A stretch of 64,000 nucleotides of DNA from positions 186,001-250,000 of the forward strand of contig NZ_JBHMFS010000005.1 of the NCBI RefSeq assembly GCF_051433165.1, read 5' to 3'. The DNA comes from Falsiroseomonas sp051433165 (GTDB lineage: Bacteria > Pseudomonadota > Alphaproteobacteria > Acetobacterales > Acetobacteraceae). Positions 9,056-16,908 of the stretch are shown here, in pieces. Under the pieces are notes generated by a model, which was not told where the DNA came from, did no database searches, and saw only the letters and a list, made by a program, of their open reading frames with translations. The position numbers and the translations under genes are program-made. How positions within the stretch are numbered: position 1 is the first letter of the stretch; every line of letters starts with the position of its first letter.

Positions 9056-10005
9056 CCCAGCGTCGCCTTCAGCCAGGTGCCGCCCTCGGCTGCTGCCCGG
9101 CGGGCCGCTGCCACATGGTTCAGCGAGCGCAGGAAGCCATGCGCGGTGCCGGGGAACAGCGCCTGCTGCACCGGCACGCCCGCCGCACGCAGCGCATCAC
9201 CCATGGCAAGGTTCTCCGAACACAGCACATCCAGTTCAGCGATGTGGAGAAGACAGGGCGGCAAGCCCTTGAGATCTGCCAGAAGCGGCGCCGCCAGCGG
9301 GTTCAGCCGGTCCGCCGGACGGGGCGCGTAGCACTCCCAGTAGAAGCGCATCTTCTCCCGCGTCAGGAAGTAGCCATCGGCGAATTCCTGATAAGTCGAT
9401 GTTGCGAGATCGGCGTCGAACACCCCGTAATTCAACAATAACCCATGCAGCTTGAGGTCGGGGTCGGTGCGGCGCAGCAGTAGCGCGACGCCCATCGCCA
9501 GGTTTGCGCCGGCGCTGTCGCCGCCCACCACGATGCGGGTTGGGTCCAGCCCCCATTCGGCGCCATGCACCGCTACCCAGCGCACCAGCGCGGCGCATTC
9601 CTCCAGCGCCTGGGGGAAAGGTGCCTCGGGGCTCAGCGCGTAATCCGGGCCGATCACGGCGCAGCCGCCACCGGCGGCGTATTCGCGCATCAGGCGGTCA
9701 TGCGTGTCGATGCTGTTCCAGACCCAGCCGCCGCCATGGATGTAGATCAGCACCGGCAGCGCGCCCTCCGCCGGGCGGTGGAAGCGGCATTGCATGCGGC
9801 GGCCGCGCACCGGGAGCCAGCGATCGGAGGATTCCGCCATCTGCGGTCCGCCGGCCGAGAGCGGCACGTTCAGCGCCTCCGTCTGCGCCCGCGCCTGGTC
9901 CAGCGGCAGGGTCAGGGTGATGGGCGGCAGCTTGGCGCCCGCCGCCTCCATCATCGTGTTGAAGGCAAGCATCTCCGGGTCCCAGCGCGGGTCTTGGGCG
10001 GGCAT
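9052..10005 (-). CDS. Alpha/beta hydrolase fold-3 (HSL-type esterase/lipase)
   Basis: A 317-residue soluble esterase of the hormone-sensitive lipase group. The oxyanion-hole motif HGGGWVW and the nucleophile elbow GGDSAGANLA are plain, with the acid in AELDVL and the histidine in GTAHGFL near the C terminus, so the triad looks complete. The substrate is unknown; relatives cleave short-chain esters. The start at 10005 (MPAQDPRWDPEMLAF) has an upstream AAGGGAAC ribosome-binding site. It is divergent from pat; a TGC-rich palindrome (10097-10113) lies 92 bases upstream of this start. Confidence 0.85.
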   Translation of the reverse strand: MPAQDPRWDPEMLAFNTMMEAAGAKLPPITLTLPLDQARAQTEALNVPLSAGGPQMAESSDRWLPVRGRRMQCRFHRPAEGALPVLIYIHGGGWVWNSIDTHDRLMREYAAGGGCAVIGPDYALSPEAPFPQALEECAALVRWVAVHGAEWGLDPTRIVVGGDSAGANLAMGVALLLRRTDPDLKLHGLLLNYGVFDADLATSTYQEFADGYFLTREKMRFYWECYAPRPADRLNPLAAPLLADLKGLPPCLLHIAELDVLCSENLAMGDALRAAGVPVQQALFPGTAHGFLRSLNHVAAARRAAAEGGTWLKATLG

Positions 10006-10096
10006 GGTAGTTCCCTTCATCAGTTTTGCGGTATCGGAGGACCGATCGCGCCGCGCGGCAAGCCCATCCGGCTTGTTGTCGGCGTGCAGACAGTTC

Positions 10097-10113
10097 ATGG
10101 TGCAATGCACAAT
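10097..10113. promoter_or_regulatory. TGC-rich palindrome between hydrolase and pat; candidate operator
   Basis: GTGCA (10100-10104) and TGCAC (10106-10110) are perfect arms around one A, extended by AT/AT at both ends after one mismatch. The half-site TGCACAAT recurs exactly upstream of pdhA (32644-32651), where the core is TGCATTGCACAAT. The resemblance to TGC-rich boxes described for PhaR-type regulators is inference. The site overlaps the ATG at 10112, which is one reason to consider the later GTG at 10148 as the pat start. Confidence 0.45.
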
Positions 10114-12724
10114 GAGCCTTTCCACCAGCCTGGCCCAGCATTCCGCGGTGCGCTTTCGCGAACAGGCGCTGTACCGGCCGCGCCATGTGCTGCTCCTGGC
10201 CGACCCCGCCATGCCCGCCTCCGCACCGCTCGCCCGCAATCTGCGGGAGGGCGGCTTCACCGGCACGCTGACCGAAGCCACGGATGTCTCGGCGCTGACG
10301 CAGGTGCCGGATCTGGCCGTGCTGTCCCTGGCGCCCGCTGCGATCGAGGCGGCCATGGCGGCGCTGTCCGCCCGCGGCTGCCACGCCGTGGTGGTGCCCG
10401 GCCCGGCGCCGGGACTGACCGAAATCTCCCGCCGCACCGGCGTGCGGGCCTTGGGGCAGGGCAGTTTCGGTATTTGCGTGCCAGGGATCGGGCTGAATGC
10501 GTCGCTGTCCCACCTGGCGCCCCGCAAGGGCCGGTTGGCGCTGGTCGGGCAATCCTCCGCGCTCACCCGCGCCGTGCTGGATTGGGCGGAGGCGGAGGCG
10601 GTGGGCTTCAGCCATGTCATCGGCATCGGCGAGAATGACGATCTCGGCTTCGCGCATGCGCTGGACTGGCTGTCCCGCGACCCGGGCACCGGCGCCATCC
10701 TGCTGGAGCTCCGCCGCATCAAGAACCGGCGCATGTTCATCTCCGCCGCCCGCGCCGCGGCGCGGATGCGGCCGGTTGTCGCAATCCGCGCCGGGGGGCG
10801 GCTGGCCGACCCCTCCGGCACCTCGGATGCCGTGATGGATGCGGCGCTGCGCCGCGCCGGCGTGCTGCGGGTGGAGGGGCTGGATGATCTGCTTTCCGCG
10901 GCCGAGACGCTGGCGCGGGTGAAGCTGGTGGCGGGCGCCGGCACGTCGGGCGGCATTGCGCTGGTGTCCAACGCCACGGGCCTTGGCCTTCTGGCGGCGG
11001 ACCGGGTGCTGGCGGGCGGCGCGAAGCTGGCGGAATTGCCGCCCGAGGCGCTGGCGGCGCTGGAGATCGGGCTGCGACCCGGCTGGCACGGCGCCAACCC
11101 GCTGATCCTCGGCCAGGGTTCCGCCACGGCGCTGGGCGAGGCGGCGGCGATGCTGGCGGGGCTGCGCCAGGTGGATGCGGTGGTGGCGCTGCATGCCCCG
11201 GTGGCCGGGGAGGACGCCGGCACCATGGCCGCCGCCCTGTCCGCCGCCGCGAAGGCGACGCGCGCCGCGCCGATCCTGGTCTGCTGGGCCGGACAGGCCA
11301 CGGCCGGGGCACAGCGTGGCGCGCTGGCGGCGGCGGGTCTGGCGGTGTTCCCGACCCCGGAAGGCGCCGTGCGCGGCGCGTTGCACCTGCTGCATGACCG
11401 GCAGAATCGCCTCGCCGCCGCCGAACTGCCGGGGCGGGAGGTGCTCGCCCTGAAACCGGACCGCGCCGCCGTGGCTGCGCTGCTGGCCCGGGCGCGGGCG
11501 GAAGGCCGGCTTTCCTTGACCGAGGATGAGGCGCTGGCCGTGCTGGCTGCCTATGGCCTGCCGGTTGTGCCGACCCGCGTGGCGGCCGATGTGGCGGCGG
11601 CCGAAGCCGCGGCCACCGAGCTCGGCTTCCCCGTGGTGCTGAAGCTCCGCAGCCCTGACATTGCCCGCAAGACCGAAATCGGCGGCGTCGCGCTCGGCCT
11701 GCGCAGCGCACAGGCGGTGCGGGAGGCGGCGGGGGCGATGCAGGAGCGGGTGGCGCGGGAACGGCCGGAGGCGCGGCTCGCCGGCTTCCTGGTGCAGCGC
11801 CAAGCAAGCCGTGCGCAGGAATTGCGGATGCGGCTGGGCGATGACGCCATGTTCGGCCCCTTCCTCGGCTTCGGCCTGGGCGGCACCGCGGCGGATGTGC
11901 TGGGCGATGAGGGGTTCGACCTGCCACCGCTGAACCACACTTTGGCCCATGGCCTGATCGGGCGGACCCGCGCCGGGGCGCTGCTGGCCGGCTACCGCGA
12001 CCATGCGGCGGTGGACCTCGATGCCGTGGCCGGTGCGCTGGTGCGGCTGTCCCAGGTGGCGGTGGATTTTCCGGAGATCGCGGCGCTCGGTGTGAACCCG
12101 CTGTTTGCCGATGCCGCCGGGGTGATGGCCGCCGATGCCTCCTGCCTGCTGCGCCCGGCGGGCCAGATGGCGCTGCTGGCCGTGCCGCCCTATCCGGAGG
12201 AATGGGCGGCGCCCTGGACGGCGAAATCCGGGGAGGTGCTGCTGGTCCGCCCGGTCCGCCCCGAGGATGCCGAGGCGCATGCCGAGATGTTCCGCCGCCT
12301 GACGCCGGAGGATGTGCGCTGGCGCTTCTTCAGCCAGATCCGGGAATTGCCCGCGGTCCAGGTCGCCCGCCTGACGCAGATCGATTACGACCGGGAAATC
12401 GCCTTCGTCGCCATCCGTCGCCGCGCCGATGGGGCGGAGGAGATGCTCGGAATCTCCCGCCTGATCCGGGAGGCGGATGGCAGGTCGGCCGAATTCGCCG
12501 TGGTGGTGGACCGGGGCATGAAGGGACAGGGCCTTGGCCGGCACCTGATGCAGCTTCTATTCGACTGGGCCGCCGCAACCGGGATCGAGGAGGTGGTCGG
12601 CCTGATCCTCAGCGACAATGTGCCGATGCTGGGCTTCATCCGCGCGCTCGGCTTCACGACGCGGCGTTGCACGGAGGATGAGGATGTGGTGGAGGCCCGG
12701 CGGAGTGTAACTCCGCCGGGCTAG
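10112..12724 (+). CDS. pat: Pat/PatZ-type protein lysine acetyltransferase (acyl-CoA synthetase-like region plus GNAT)
   Basis: An 870-residue protein built like Salmonella Pat and E. coli PatZ: a CoA-binding Rossmann domain, a succinyl-CoA-ligase-like domain, an ATP-grasp domain (about residues 465-690) and a C-terminal GNAT acetyltransferase with LTQIDYDREIAFVAIRR and the acetyl-CoA loop GQGLGRHLM. The segment where true ADP-forming acyl-CoA synthetases carry SHTG reads GGRLADPSGTSDAVMDAAL, so the phosphohistidine is missing, and ATP-grasp KT is preceded by R instead of H. It is therefore expected to bind acetyl-CoA but not make it. Known Pat proteins acetylate and inactivate acyl-CoA synthetases. 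ATG at 10112 or GTG at 10148 are both possible starts. It converges on the XRE gene with only four bases between stops. Confidence 0.88.
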   Translation: MSLSTSLAQHSAVRFREQALYRPRHVLLLADPAMPASAPLARNLREGGFTGTLTEATDVSALTQVPDLAVLSLAPAAIEAAMAALSARGCHAVVVPGPAPGLTEISRRTGVRALGQGSFGICVPGIGLNASLSHLAPRKGRLALVGQSSALTRAVLDWAEAEAVGFSHVIGIGENDDLGFAHALDWLSRDPGTGAILLELRRIKNRRMFISAARAAARMRPVVAIRAGGRLADPSGTSDAVMDAALRRAGVLRVEGLDDLLSAAETLARVKLVAGAGTSGGIALVSNATGLGLLAADRVLAGGAKLAELPPEALAALEIGLRPGWHGANPLILGQGSATALGEAAAMLAGLRQVDAVVALHAPVAGEDAGTMAAALSAAAKATRAAPILVCWAGQATAGAQRGALAAAGLAVFPTPEGAVRGALHLLHDRQNRLAAAELPGREVLALKPDRAAVAALLARARAEGRLSLTEDEALAVLAAYGLPVVPTRVAADVAAAEAAATELGFPVVLKLRSPDIARKTEIGGVALGLRSAQAVREAAGAMQERVARERPEARLAGFLVQRQASRAQELRMRLGDDAMFGPFLGFGLGGTAADVLGDEGFDLPPLNHTLAHGLIGRTRAGALLAGYRDHAAVDLDAVAGALVRLSQVAVDFPEIAALGVNPLFADAAGVMAADASCLLRPAGQMALLAVPPYPEEWAAPWTAKSGEVLLVRPVRPEDAEAHAEMFRRLTPEDVRWRFFSQIRELPAVQVARLTQIDYDREIAFVAIRRRADGAEEMLGISRLIREADGRSAEFAVVVDRGMKGQGLGRHLMQLLFDWAAATGIEEVVGLILSDNVPMLGFIRALGFTTRRCTEDEDVVEARRSVTPPG

Positions 12725-12728
12725 GCCC

Positions 12729-13604
12729 TCAGGCCGTCGTCGCGCGGATCAGCTCCCGCACCCGGGCAGCCGCGGCGGCGCCCTTCATGGCGTCGCGCCA
12801 TGCGACTTCGGCCACGCGCTGATGGGCCGCCACCGCCTCATCCGCCGCAGTGATGGAGCCGACGCCGAGGCCGCCATTGGGGGGCGTATCCGCGGCGAAG
12901 GGGGAGGAGACGACATGCGCGCGCTCACGGCCGCGCATGACCATGAAACCGCCGGTCGGTTCGGTGCCGCTGGCGAGGCCGATCTGCACGCCGATCGGCA
13001 CGCTTTCCATCATCACCGCAATCGCCTCCGCTTCCGCCCGGGCTGCCGCGAGGCAGCGCTGGCGGGTGCGCTCGGGCAGGACCATGCCGGCGGCCACACC
13101 TTCCTGCAGGAAGCGGCGCAAGGCGGCCTCGCCCAGGATGGCGATGATGGTCGGGCGGCGGGCGGCGTGCAGGCGTTTGCGGGCGGCCAGCAGGCCGAGC
13201 GCCTGGTCCGCGCTGGCACGGGCCTGCAGGCGTTCCGGCGCGGCATCCGCGGCCTCCGTCCAGGCTTCGCCGACGGCGCCATCGAAGGCATCGGTCGTGG
13301 TCTGGTAGCAGAAGGCACCGCCGACCATCAGGATCTGGTCCGCCTGTTCCTCGACCTGGCGCAGCCGTTCCTGGAAGGCGAGCGGACGGGCGAAGTATTC
13401 GACGCCGATGCCGAGCAGCGACAGTGGCGAGATCTTCAGCAGCTCAGCCAGGCGCCGGATCGTGTCCAGCTTGATGACCTCGCCCTTCTCGTACCGGTAC
13501 AGCGCGGCGCGGGAGACGCCGAGGCGCGCCGCGATCTCCTCCGCACGGAGGCCGGATTCGAGGCGATAGGCTCGCAATTGCTGCCCTATATCCGCGAAAC
13601 GCAT
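12729..13604 (-). CDS. XRE-family transcriptional regulator
   Basis: A 291-residue regulator. An HTH_3 domain fills about residues 5-62 (IGQQLRAYRLESGLRAEEIA, turn GVSRAALYRYEKGE). The remaining 220 residues are a helical, possibly ligand-binding domain with LGEAALRRFLQ and a C-terminal part ending in an Ala-rich helix; I do not recognise a named domain. The start at 13604 (MRFADIGQQLRAY) is the only one that fits the HTH. The 254 bases upstream (13605-13858) hold its promoter and no other gene. It is convergent with pat. Control of pat or of the nearby glycerate genes is possible but not shown. Confidence 0.82.
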   Translation of the reverse strand: MRFADIGQQLRAYRLESGLRAEEIAARLGVSRAALYRYEKGEVIKLDTIRRLAELLKISPLSLLGIGVEYFARPLAFQERLRQVEEQADQILMVGGAFCYQTTTDAFDGAVGEAWTEAADAAPERLQARASADQALGLLAARKRLHAARRPTIIAILGEAALRRFLQEGVAAGMVLPERTRQRCLAAARAEAEAIAVMMESVPIGVQIGLASGTEPTGGFMVMRGRERAHVVSSPFAADTPPNGGLGVGSITAADEAVAAHQRVAEVAWRDAMKGAAAAARVRELIRATTA

Positions 13605-13858
13605 GCAATCCCCCGTTGGTCGCGTGAACAAGATACAACCCTGATGCCGGAGACAGAATCTCAGAGATCGGACTGCCAGCGTCAAAATGCGGGACAGACG
13701 CACGGAACGCAACGCCGAAAACACGGAAAAATTGTGGCCCTCTTTGGGAAGCTACCTCCGATGGTTGTGGAGCTTTGAAAAAACTGCACCAAGCGCGCGT
13801 GGCTGCCGACATGGCGGGGAGGGGTCTGCCCGCACCCGCCATGCCCGGCCGATCCGCC

Positions 13859-14743
13859 TCAGGCGTCCGGCGCGACCTTGTGCGCGGCCATTGTTTCCAA
13901 GGCTTTGACCAGGCCCGAATGGTCATCCGCCGCACCGCCCATGGCGGCGCAGGCGGCGAAGAGCTGTGCGGTGGAGGCGGTGTTGGGCAGCGCGACGCCC
14001 AGATCCTTGCCGGCCTGAAGCGCCAGATTCAGGTCCTTCTGATGCAATTCGATCCGGAAACCTGGCGCAAAGGTACGCTTGATCATGCGCTCTCCGTGCA
14101 GCTCAAGTATACGTGATGTGGCAAGGCCCCCCATCAGCGCCTGCCGCACCTTGGCCGGGTCCGCGCCCGCCTTGCTAGCGAAGACCAGCGCCTCGCCCAC
14201 CGCCTCGATCGTCAGGGCGACGATGATCTGATTGGCCACCTTGCAGGTCTGGCCCGCACCGGTTTCGCCCACCAGGGTGATGTTCTTGCCCATCGCCTCG
14301 AACAGCGGCTTCGCCCGCTCGAACGCCGAGTCGCTGCCGCCCACCATGATGGTCAGGCTGGCATTCTTGGCGCCCACCTCACCGCCCGAGACCGGCGCGT
14401 CCAGGTAGTCGCAGCCCTTCTCGACGACTCGGGCGGCGAAGGTCTTGGTGGCTGTCGGGCTGATCGAGGACATGTCGATCACCAGCTTGCCGGGCGCCAG
14501 GCCTTCCGCGACTCCGCCGGCGCCGAACAGCGCGGCTTCGACATCGGGGGTGTCCGGCACCATCAGGATGATGACCTCGGCGGCCTTCGCCACCGAGGCC
14601 GCATCGGGCAGGATGGTGAACTGCCCGCGCAACTCCGCCGTCAGGCTGGCGCGGTCCGGCGCACAGATCTCGTGGCCGGCGGTCTTCAGGTGCAGCGCCA
14701 TGGGCTTGCCCATGATGCCGAGGCCGATGAAACCGATCTTCAT
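13859..14743 (-). CDS. glxR: 2-hydroxy-3-oxopropionate (tartronate semialdehyde) reductase
   Basis: A 294-residue beta-hydroxyacid dehydrogenase. The NAD(P)-binding motif GFIGLGIMGKPMA is at residues 4-16, the substrate motif DAPVSGGEVGA near 118, and the catalytic lysine in GQTCKVANQ near 170. Together with hyi directly upstream on the same strand, 43 bases away, it converts hydroxypyruvate or tartronate semialdehyde to D-glycerate. A GGAGAG ribosome-binding site precedes the ATG. The usual third partner, glyoxylate carboligase (gcl), is not adjacent. Confidence 0.88.
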   Translation of the reverse strand: MKIGFIGLGIMGKPMALHLKTAGHEICAPDRASLTAELRGQFTILPDAASVAKAAEVIILMVPDTPDVEAALFGAGGVAEGLAPGKLVIDMSSISPTATKTFAARVVEKGCDYLDAPVSGGEVGAKNASLTIMVGGSDSAFERAKPLFEAMGKNITLVGETGAGQTCKVANQIIVALTIEAVGEALVFASKAGADPAKVRQALMGGLATSRILELHGERMIKRTFAPGFRIELHQKDLNLALQAGKDLGVALPNTASTAQLFAACAAMGGAADDHSGLVKALETMAAHKVAPDA

Positions 14744-14786
14744 GGCGTGTCTCTCCGTTCGTAAGGTCGGGGCAGGGAGGTGGCGC

Positions 14787-15566
14787 TCAGCCCTTGTAGG
14801 GTGCGAACCAGCCGAGGCCGGCCACCGTCTCGCCGGCCGGGCGGTATTCGCAGCCGATCCAGCCGCGGAAGCCGAGCGCGTCGATCTTCTGGAAGACGAA
14901 GGGCCAGTTCACCTCGCCGGTGCCGGGCTCATTGCGGCCGGGATTATCCGCCACCTGCATGTGGGCGATCAGCGCCAGGTGCTTCTCCACCCGCTTGACG
15001 ATGTCGCCCTCGGTGATCTGGCAGTGATACAGGTCGAACTGCATGCCGATTTTCTCCGGCCCGATCGCCTCGATGATGGCGGCGGCCTGGTCGGTGGTGT
15101 TCAGGAAGAAGCCGGGGATGTCGCGGTGGTTGATCGGCTCGATCACCGGCTTCACCCCGGCCGGCTGCGCCAGTTCGGCCGCCCAGGCCAGATTGGCGGC
15201 GAGCGTCGCGGTCATCGTGTCATGCGGCACGCCGGCCGGGGCCAGGCCGGACATGACGTGGATGCGCGGGCATTCCAGCGCGGCGGCGTAGTCCAGCGCC
15301 TTGCGAAAACCTTCCTTGAATTCCGCCTGGCGGCCGGGCAGGGCGGCCTGGCCGCGCTCGCCGGCGTTCCAATCGCCGGGCGGACCGTTGAACAGCACCT
15401 GGGACAGGCCGTTGTCCTTCAGCCGCTTGGCGATCTCGGCGGCGGGGAAGTCGTAAGGGAACAGGAACTCCACCGCCTTGAAGCCGGCCTTCGCCGCGGC
15501 CTCGAAGCGATCGAGGAAGGGCAGCTCGGTGAACATCAGGGAGATGTTGGCGGCGAAGCGCGGCAT
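14787..15566 (-). CDS. hyi: Hydroxypyruvate isomerase
   Basis: A 259-residue TIM-barrel isomerase of the xylose-isomerase-like superfamily, the usual length for Hyi. Recognisable blocks are MPRFAANISLMFTELPFLDR at the start, EPINHRDIPGFFL, the metal-ligand region QFDLYHCQ and GWIGCEYRP near the end. It interconverts hydroxypyruvate and tartronate semialdehyde and is transcribed ahead of glxR. It is divergent from the AI-2E family gene; the 158-base spacer holds both promoters and a GC-rich hairpin at about 15615-15637. Confidence 0.88.
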   Translation of the reverse strand: MPRFAANISLMFTELPFLDRFEAAAKAGFKAVEFLFPYDFPAAEIAKRLKDNGLSQVLFNGPPGDWNAGERGQAALPGRQAEFKEGFRKALDYAAALECPRIHVMSGLAPAGVPHDTMTATLAANLAWAAELAQPAGVKPVIEPINHRDIPGFFLNTTDQAAAIIEAIGPEKIGMQFDLYHCQITEGDIVKRVEKHLALIAHMQVADNPGRNEPGTGEVNWPFVFQKIDALGFRGWIGCEYRPAGETVAGLGWFAPYKG

Positions 15567-15724
15567 GGCGGTGTCCTTCTTGGGGTATTGCCCTGGGGGT
15601 TTCGCGGGTGATGCCTTGGCCCCCGCCGGGGGGCAAGCCCGCCGCGTGCCAGCGGGGTGATGCGCGAGAGGCGTGCGCGGCGGCGGGGCTTCGGCTAAGT
15701 CTCGATTCCAAGCCCGGAGCCAGC

Positions 15725-16798
15725 ATGAGCCAGGAATCCATCCGTCCCGCCCGCCTGCTCGGCCTGGCGGCGCTGTTTGCGCTGGGGCTTGGCTGTTTCT
15801 GGGTGATGCGGCCCTTCATCTCCGCCCTGCTCTGGGCCGTGATCCTGGCCTACACCACCTGGCCCGCCTTCCGCATGCTGCGGGAAAAGACCGGCCTTGG
15901 GCCGGGCAGCGCCGCACTGATCATGGTGACGGTGGAGTTCGTGCTGATCGGCCTGCCCCTGGTCTTCGCCACGCCGACGACGCGGGAGGAGATCGAGGGG
16001 CTGCGCACCGCCTTCGAGCGGCTGCTGGTGACCGGCCTGCCGGATCTGGCCACCTGGCTCGGCAGCCTGCCCTTCATCGGCGAGACCTTCCGCAGCCTGC
16101 TCAGCGGTTGGGACACGACCTTCGCCGGATTGGTCGAGACCATCAGCCCCTATGCCGGCCAGATCGCGAGCAGTGCCCTGGCGATGCTGCTGGCGGTGCT
16201 GTCGGGGCTGGCGGAGCTGATCATGGCCATCTTCCTGGCCTTCTTCTTCTACCGTGACGGTCCCGCCATGGCCGCCCATGCGGAAGCGGTGATGGAGAAG
16301 ATGGCCGGGCCCGGCACGAGGCGCCTGATCCTGCTGACCGGCAATGTTACCCGCGGCGTGGTCTATGGCCTGCTCGGCACGGCGGTGCTGCAGGGGGCGA
16401 TGACAGTCTTCGGCCTGTGGATTGCCGGCGTGCCGCAGCCGGTGCTGCTCGGCGTGGTGGCCGGGGTTCTGTCCATCCTGCCGGTGGGGGCACCGCTGGT
16501 CTGGGCGCCGGCCGCGATCTGGCTGTTCACCCAGGGGGAGACCGGGTGGGGGCTGTTCATGGCGGTGTATGGCGCGGCGGGCATTTCCTCGGTGGACAAT
16601 GTCATCCGCCCCTGGCTGATCAGCCGCGGCGCCGACCTGCCGCTACTGCTGACCCTGCTGGGCGCGATCGGCGGCGTCATCGGCTTCGGCATTCTCGGCC
16701 TGTTTCTCGGGCCGGTTCTCCTGGCGGTCGGCTTCACCCTGCTGCGCGATTGGGCAGGCAATGGGGCGGCGACCAACCTGGTTGGCCCAAAGACTTGA
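15725..16798 (+). CDS. AI-2E family transporter (PerM/YdiK-like) membrane protein
   Basis: A 357-residue integral membrane protein with about seven hydrophobic helices: two near residues 10-60, then a soluble stretch (about 85-145) and a C-terminal block of helices. The conserved features of the family are present, including FYRDGP after a helix and the GTPxxxW-like VGAPLVWAPAAIW region. The PerM superfamily contains TqsA (autoinducer-2 export) and sodium/proton antiporters, so the cargo is unknown. The start at 15725 (MSQESIRPARLLGL) has a preceding GGAG. No operon partner is evident. Confidence 0.82.
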   Translation: MSQESIRPARLLGLAALFALGLGCFWVMRPFISALLWAVILAYTTWPAFRMLREKTGLGPGSAALIMVTVEFVLIGLPLVFATPTTREEIEGLRTAFERLLVTGLPDLATWLGSLPFIGETFRSLLSGWDTTFAGLVETISPYAGQIASSALAMLLAVLSGLAELIMAIFLAFFFYRDGPAMAAHAEAVMEKMAGPGTRRLILLTGNVTRGVVYGLLGTAVLQGAMTVFGLWIAGVPQPVLLGVVAGVLSILPVGAPLVWAPAAIWLFTQGETGWGLFMAVYGAAGISSVDNVIRPWLISRGADLPLLLTLLGAIGGVIGFGILGLFLGPVLLAVGFTLLRDWAGNGAATNLVGPKT

Positions 16799-16908
16799 AT
16801 TCGTCCTTCCGCCCGCCCTTGCGTCACGATATGCACGAAGGCTTGCAGGCAGGCTGGCGGGCAGGTGGGCGCAACGACCCGCCGCCCCCAGGTAATGGGA
16901 GCTCGGGG

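Noticed and set aside
9786..9797. GCATTGCATGC inside the alpha/beta hydrolase gene, similar to the candidate operator
   Set aside because: It is in coding sequence, lacks the CACAAT half-site, and the first arm is GGCA rather than TGCA.
9698..12544. A 948-codon open frame antisense to pat
   Set aside because: Composition is Arg/Gln/Gly-heavy without a fold. pat carries all the motifs.
12729..13604. The XRE protein as an ScfR/RamB-type acyl-CoA regulator
   Set aside because: The length (291 residues) and C-terminal region do not show the features of that family, which is larger. Only the HTH matches.
15615..15637. GC-rich bulged hairpin between hyi and the AI-2E gene as a terminator
   Set aside because: The flanking genes are divergent, so no transcript ends there. 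It is more likely part of a leader or chance GC symmetry.
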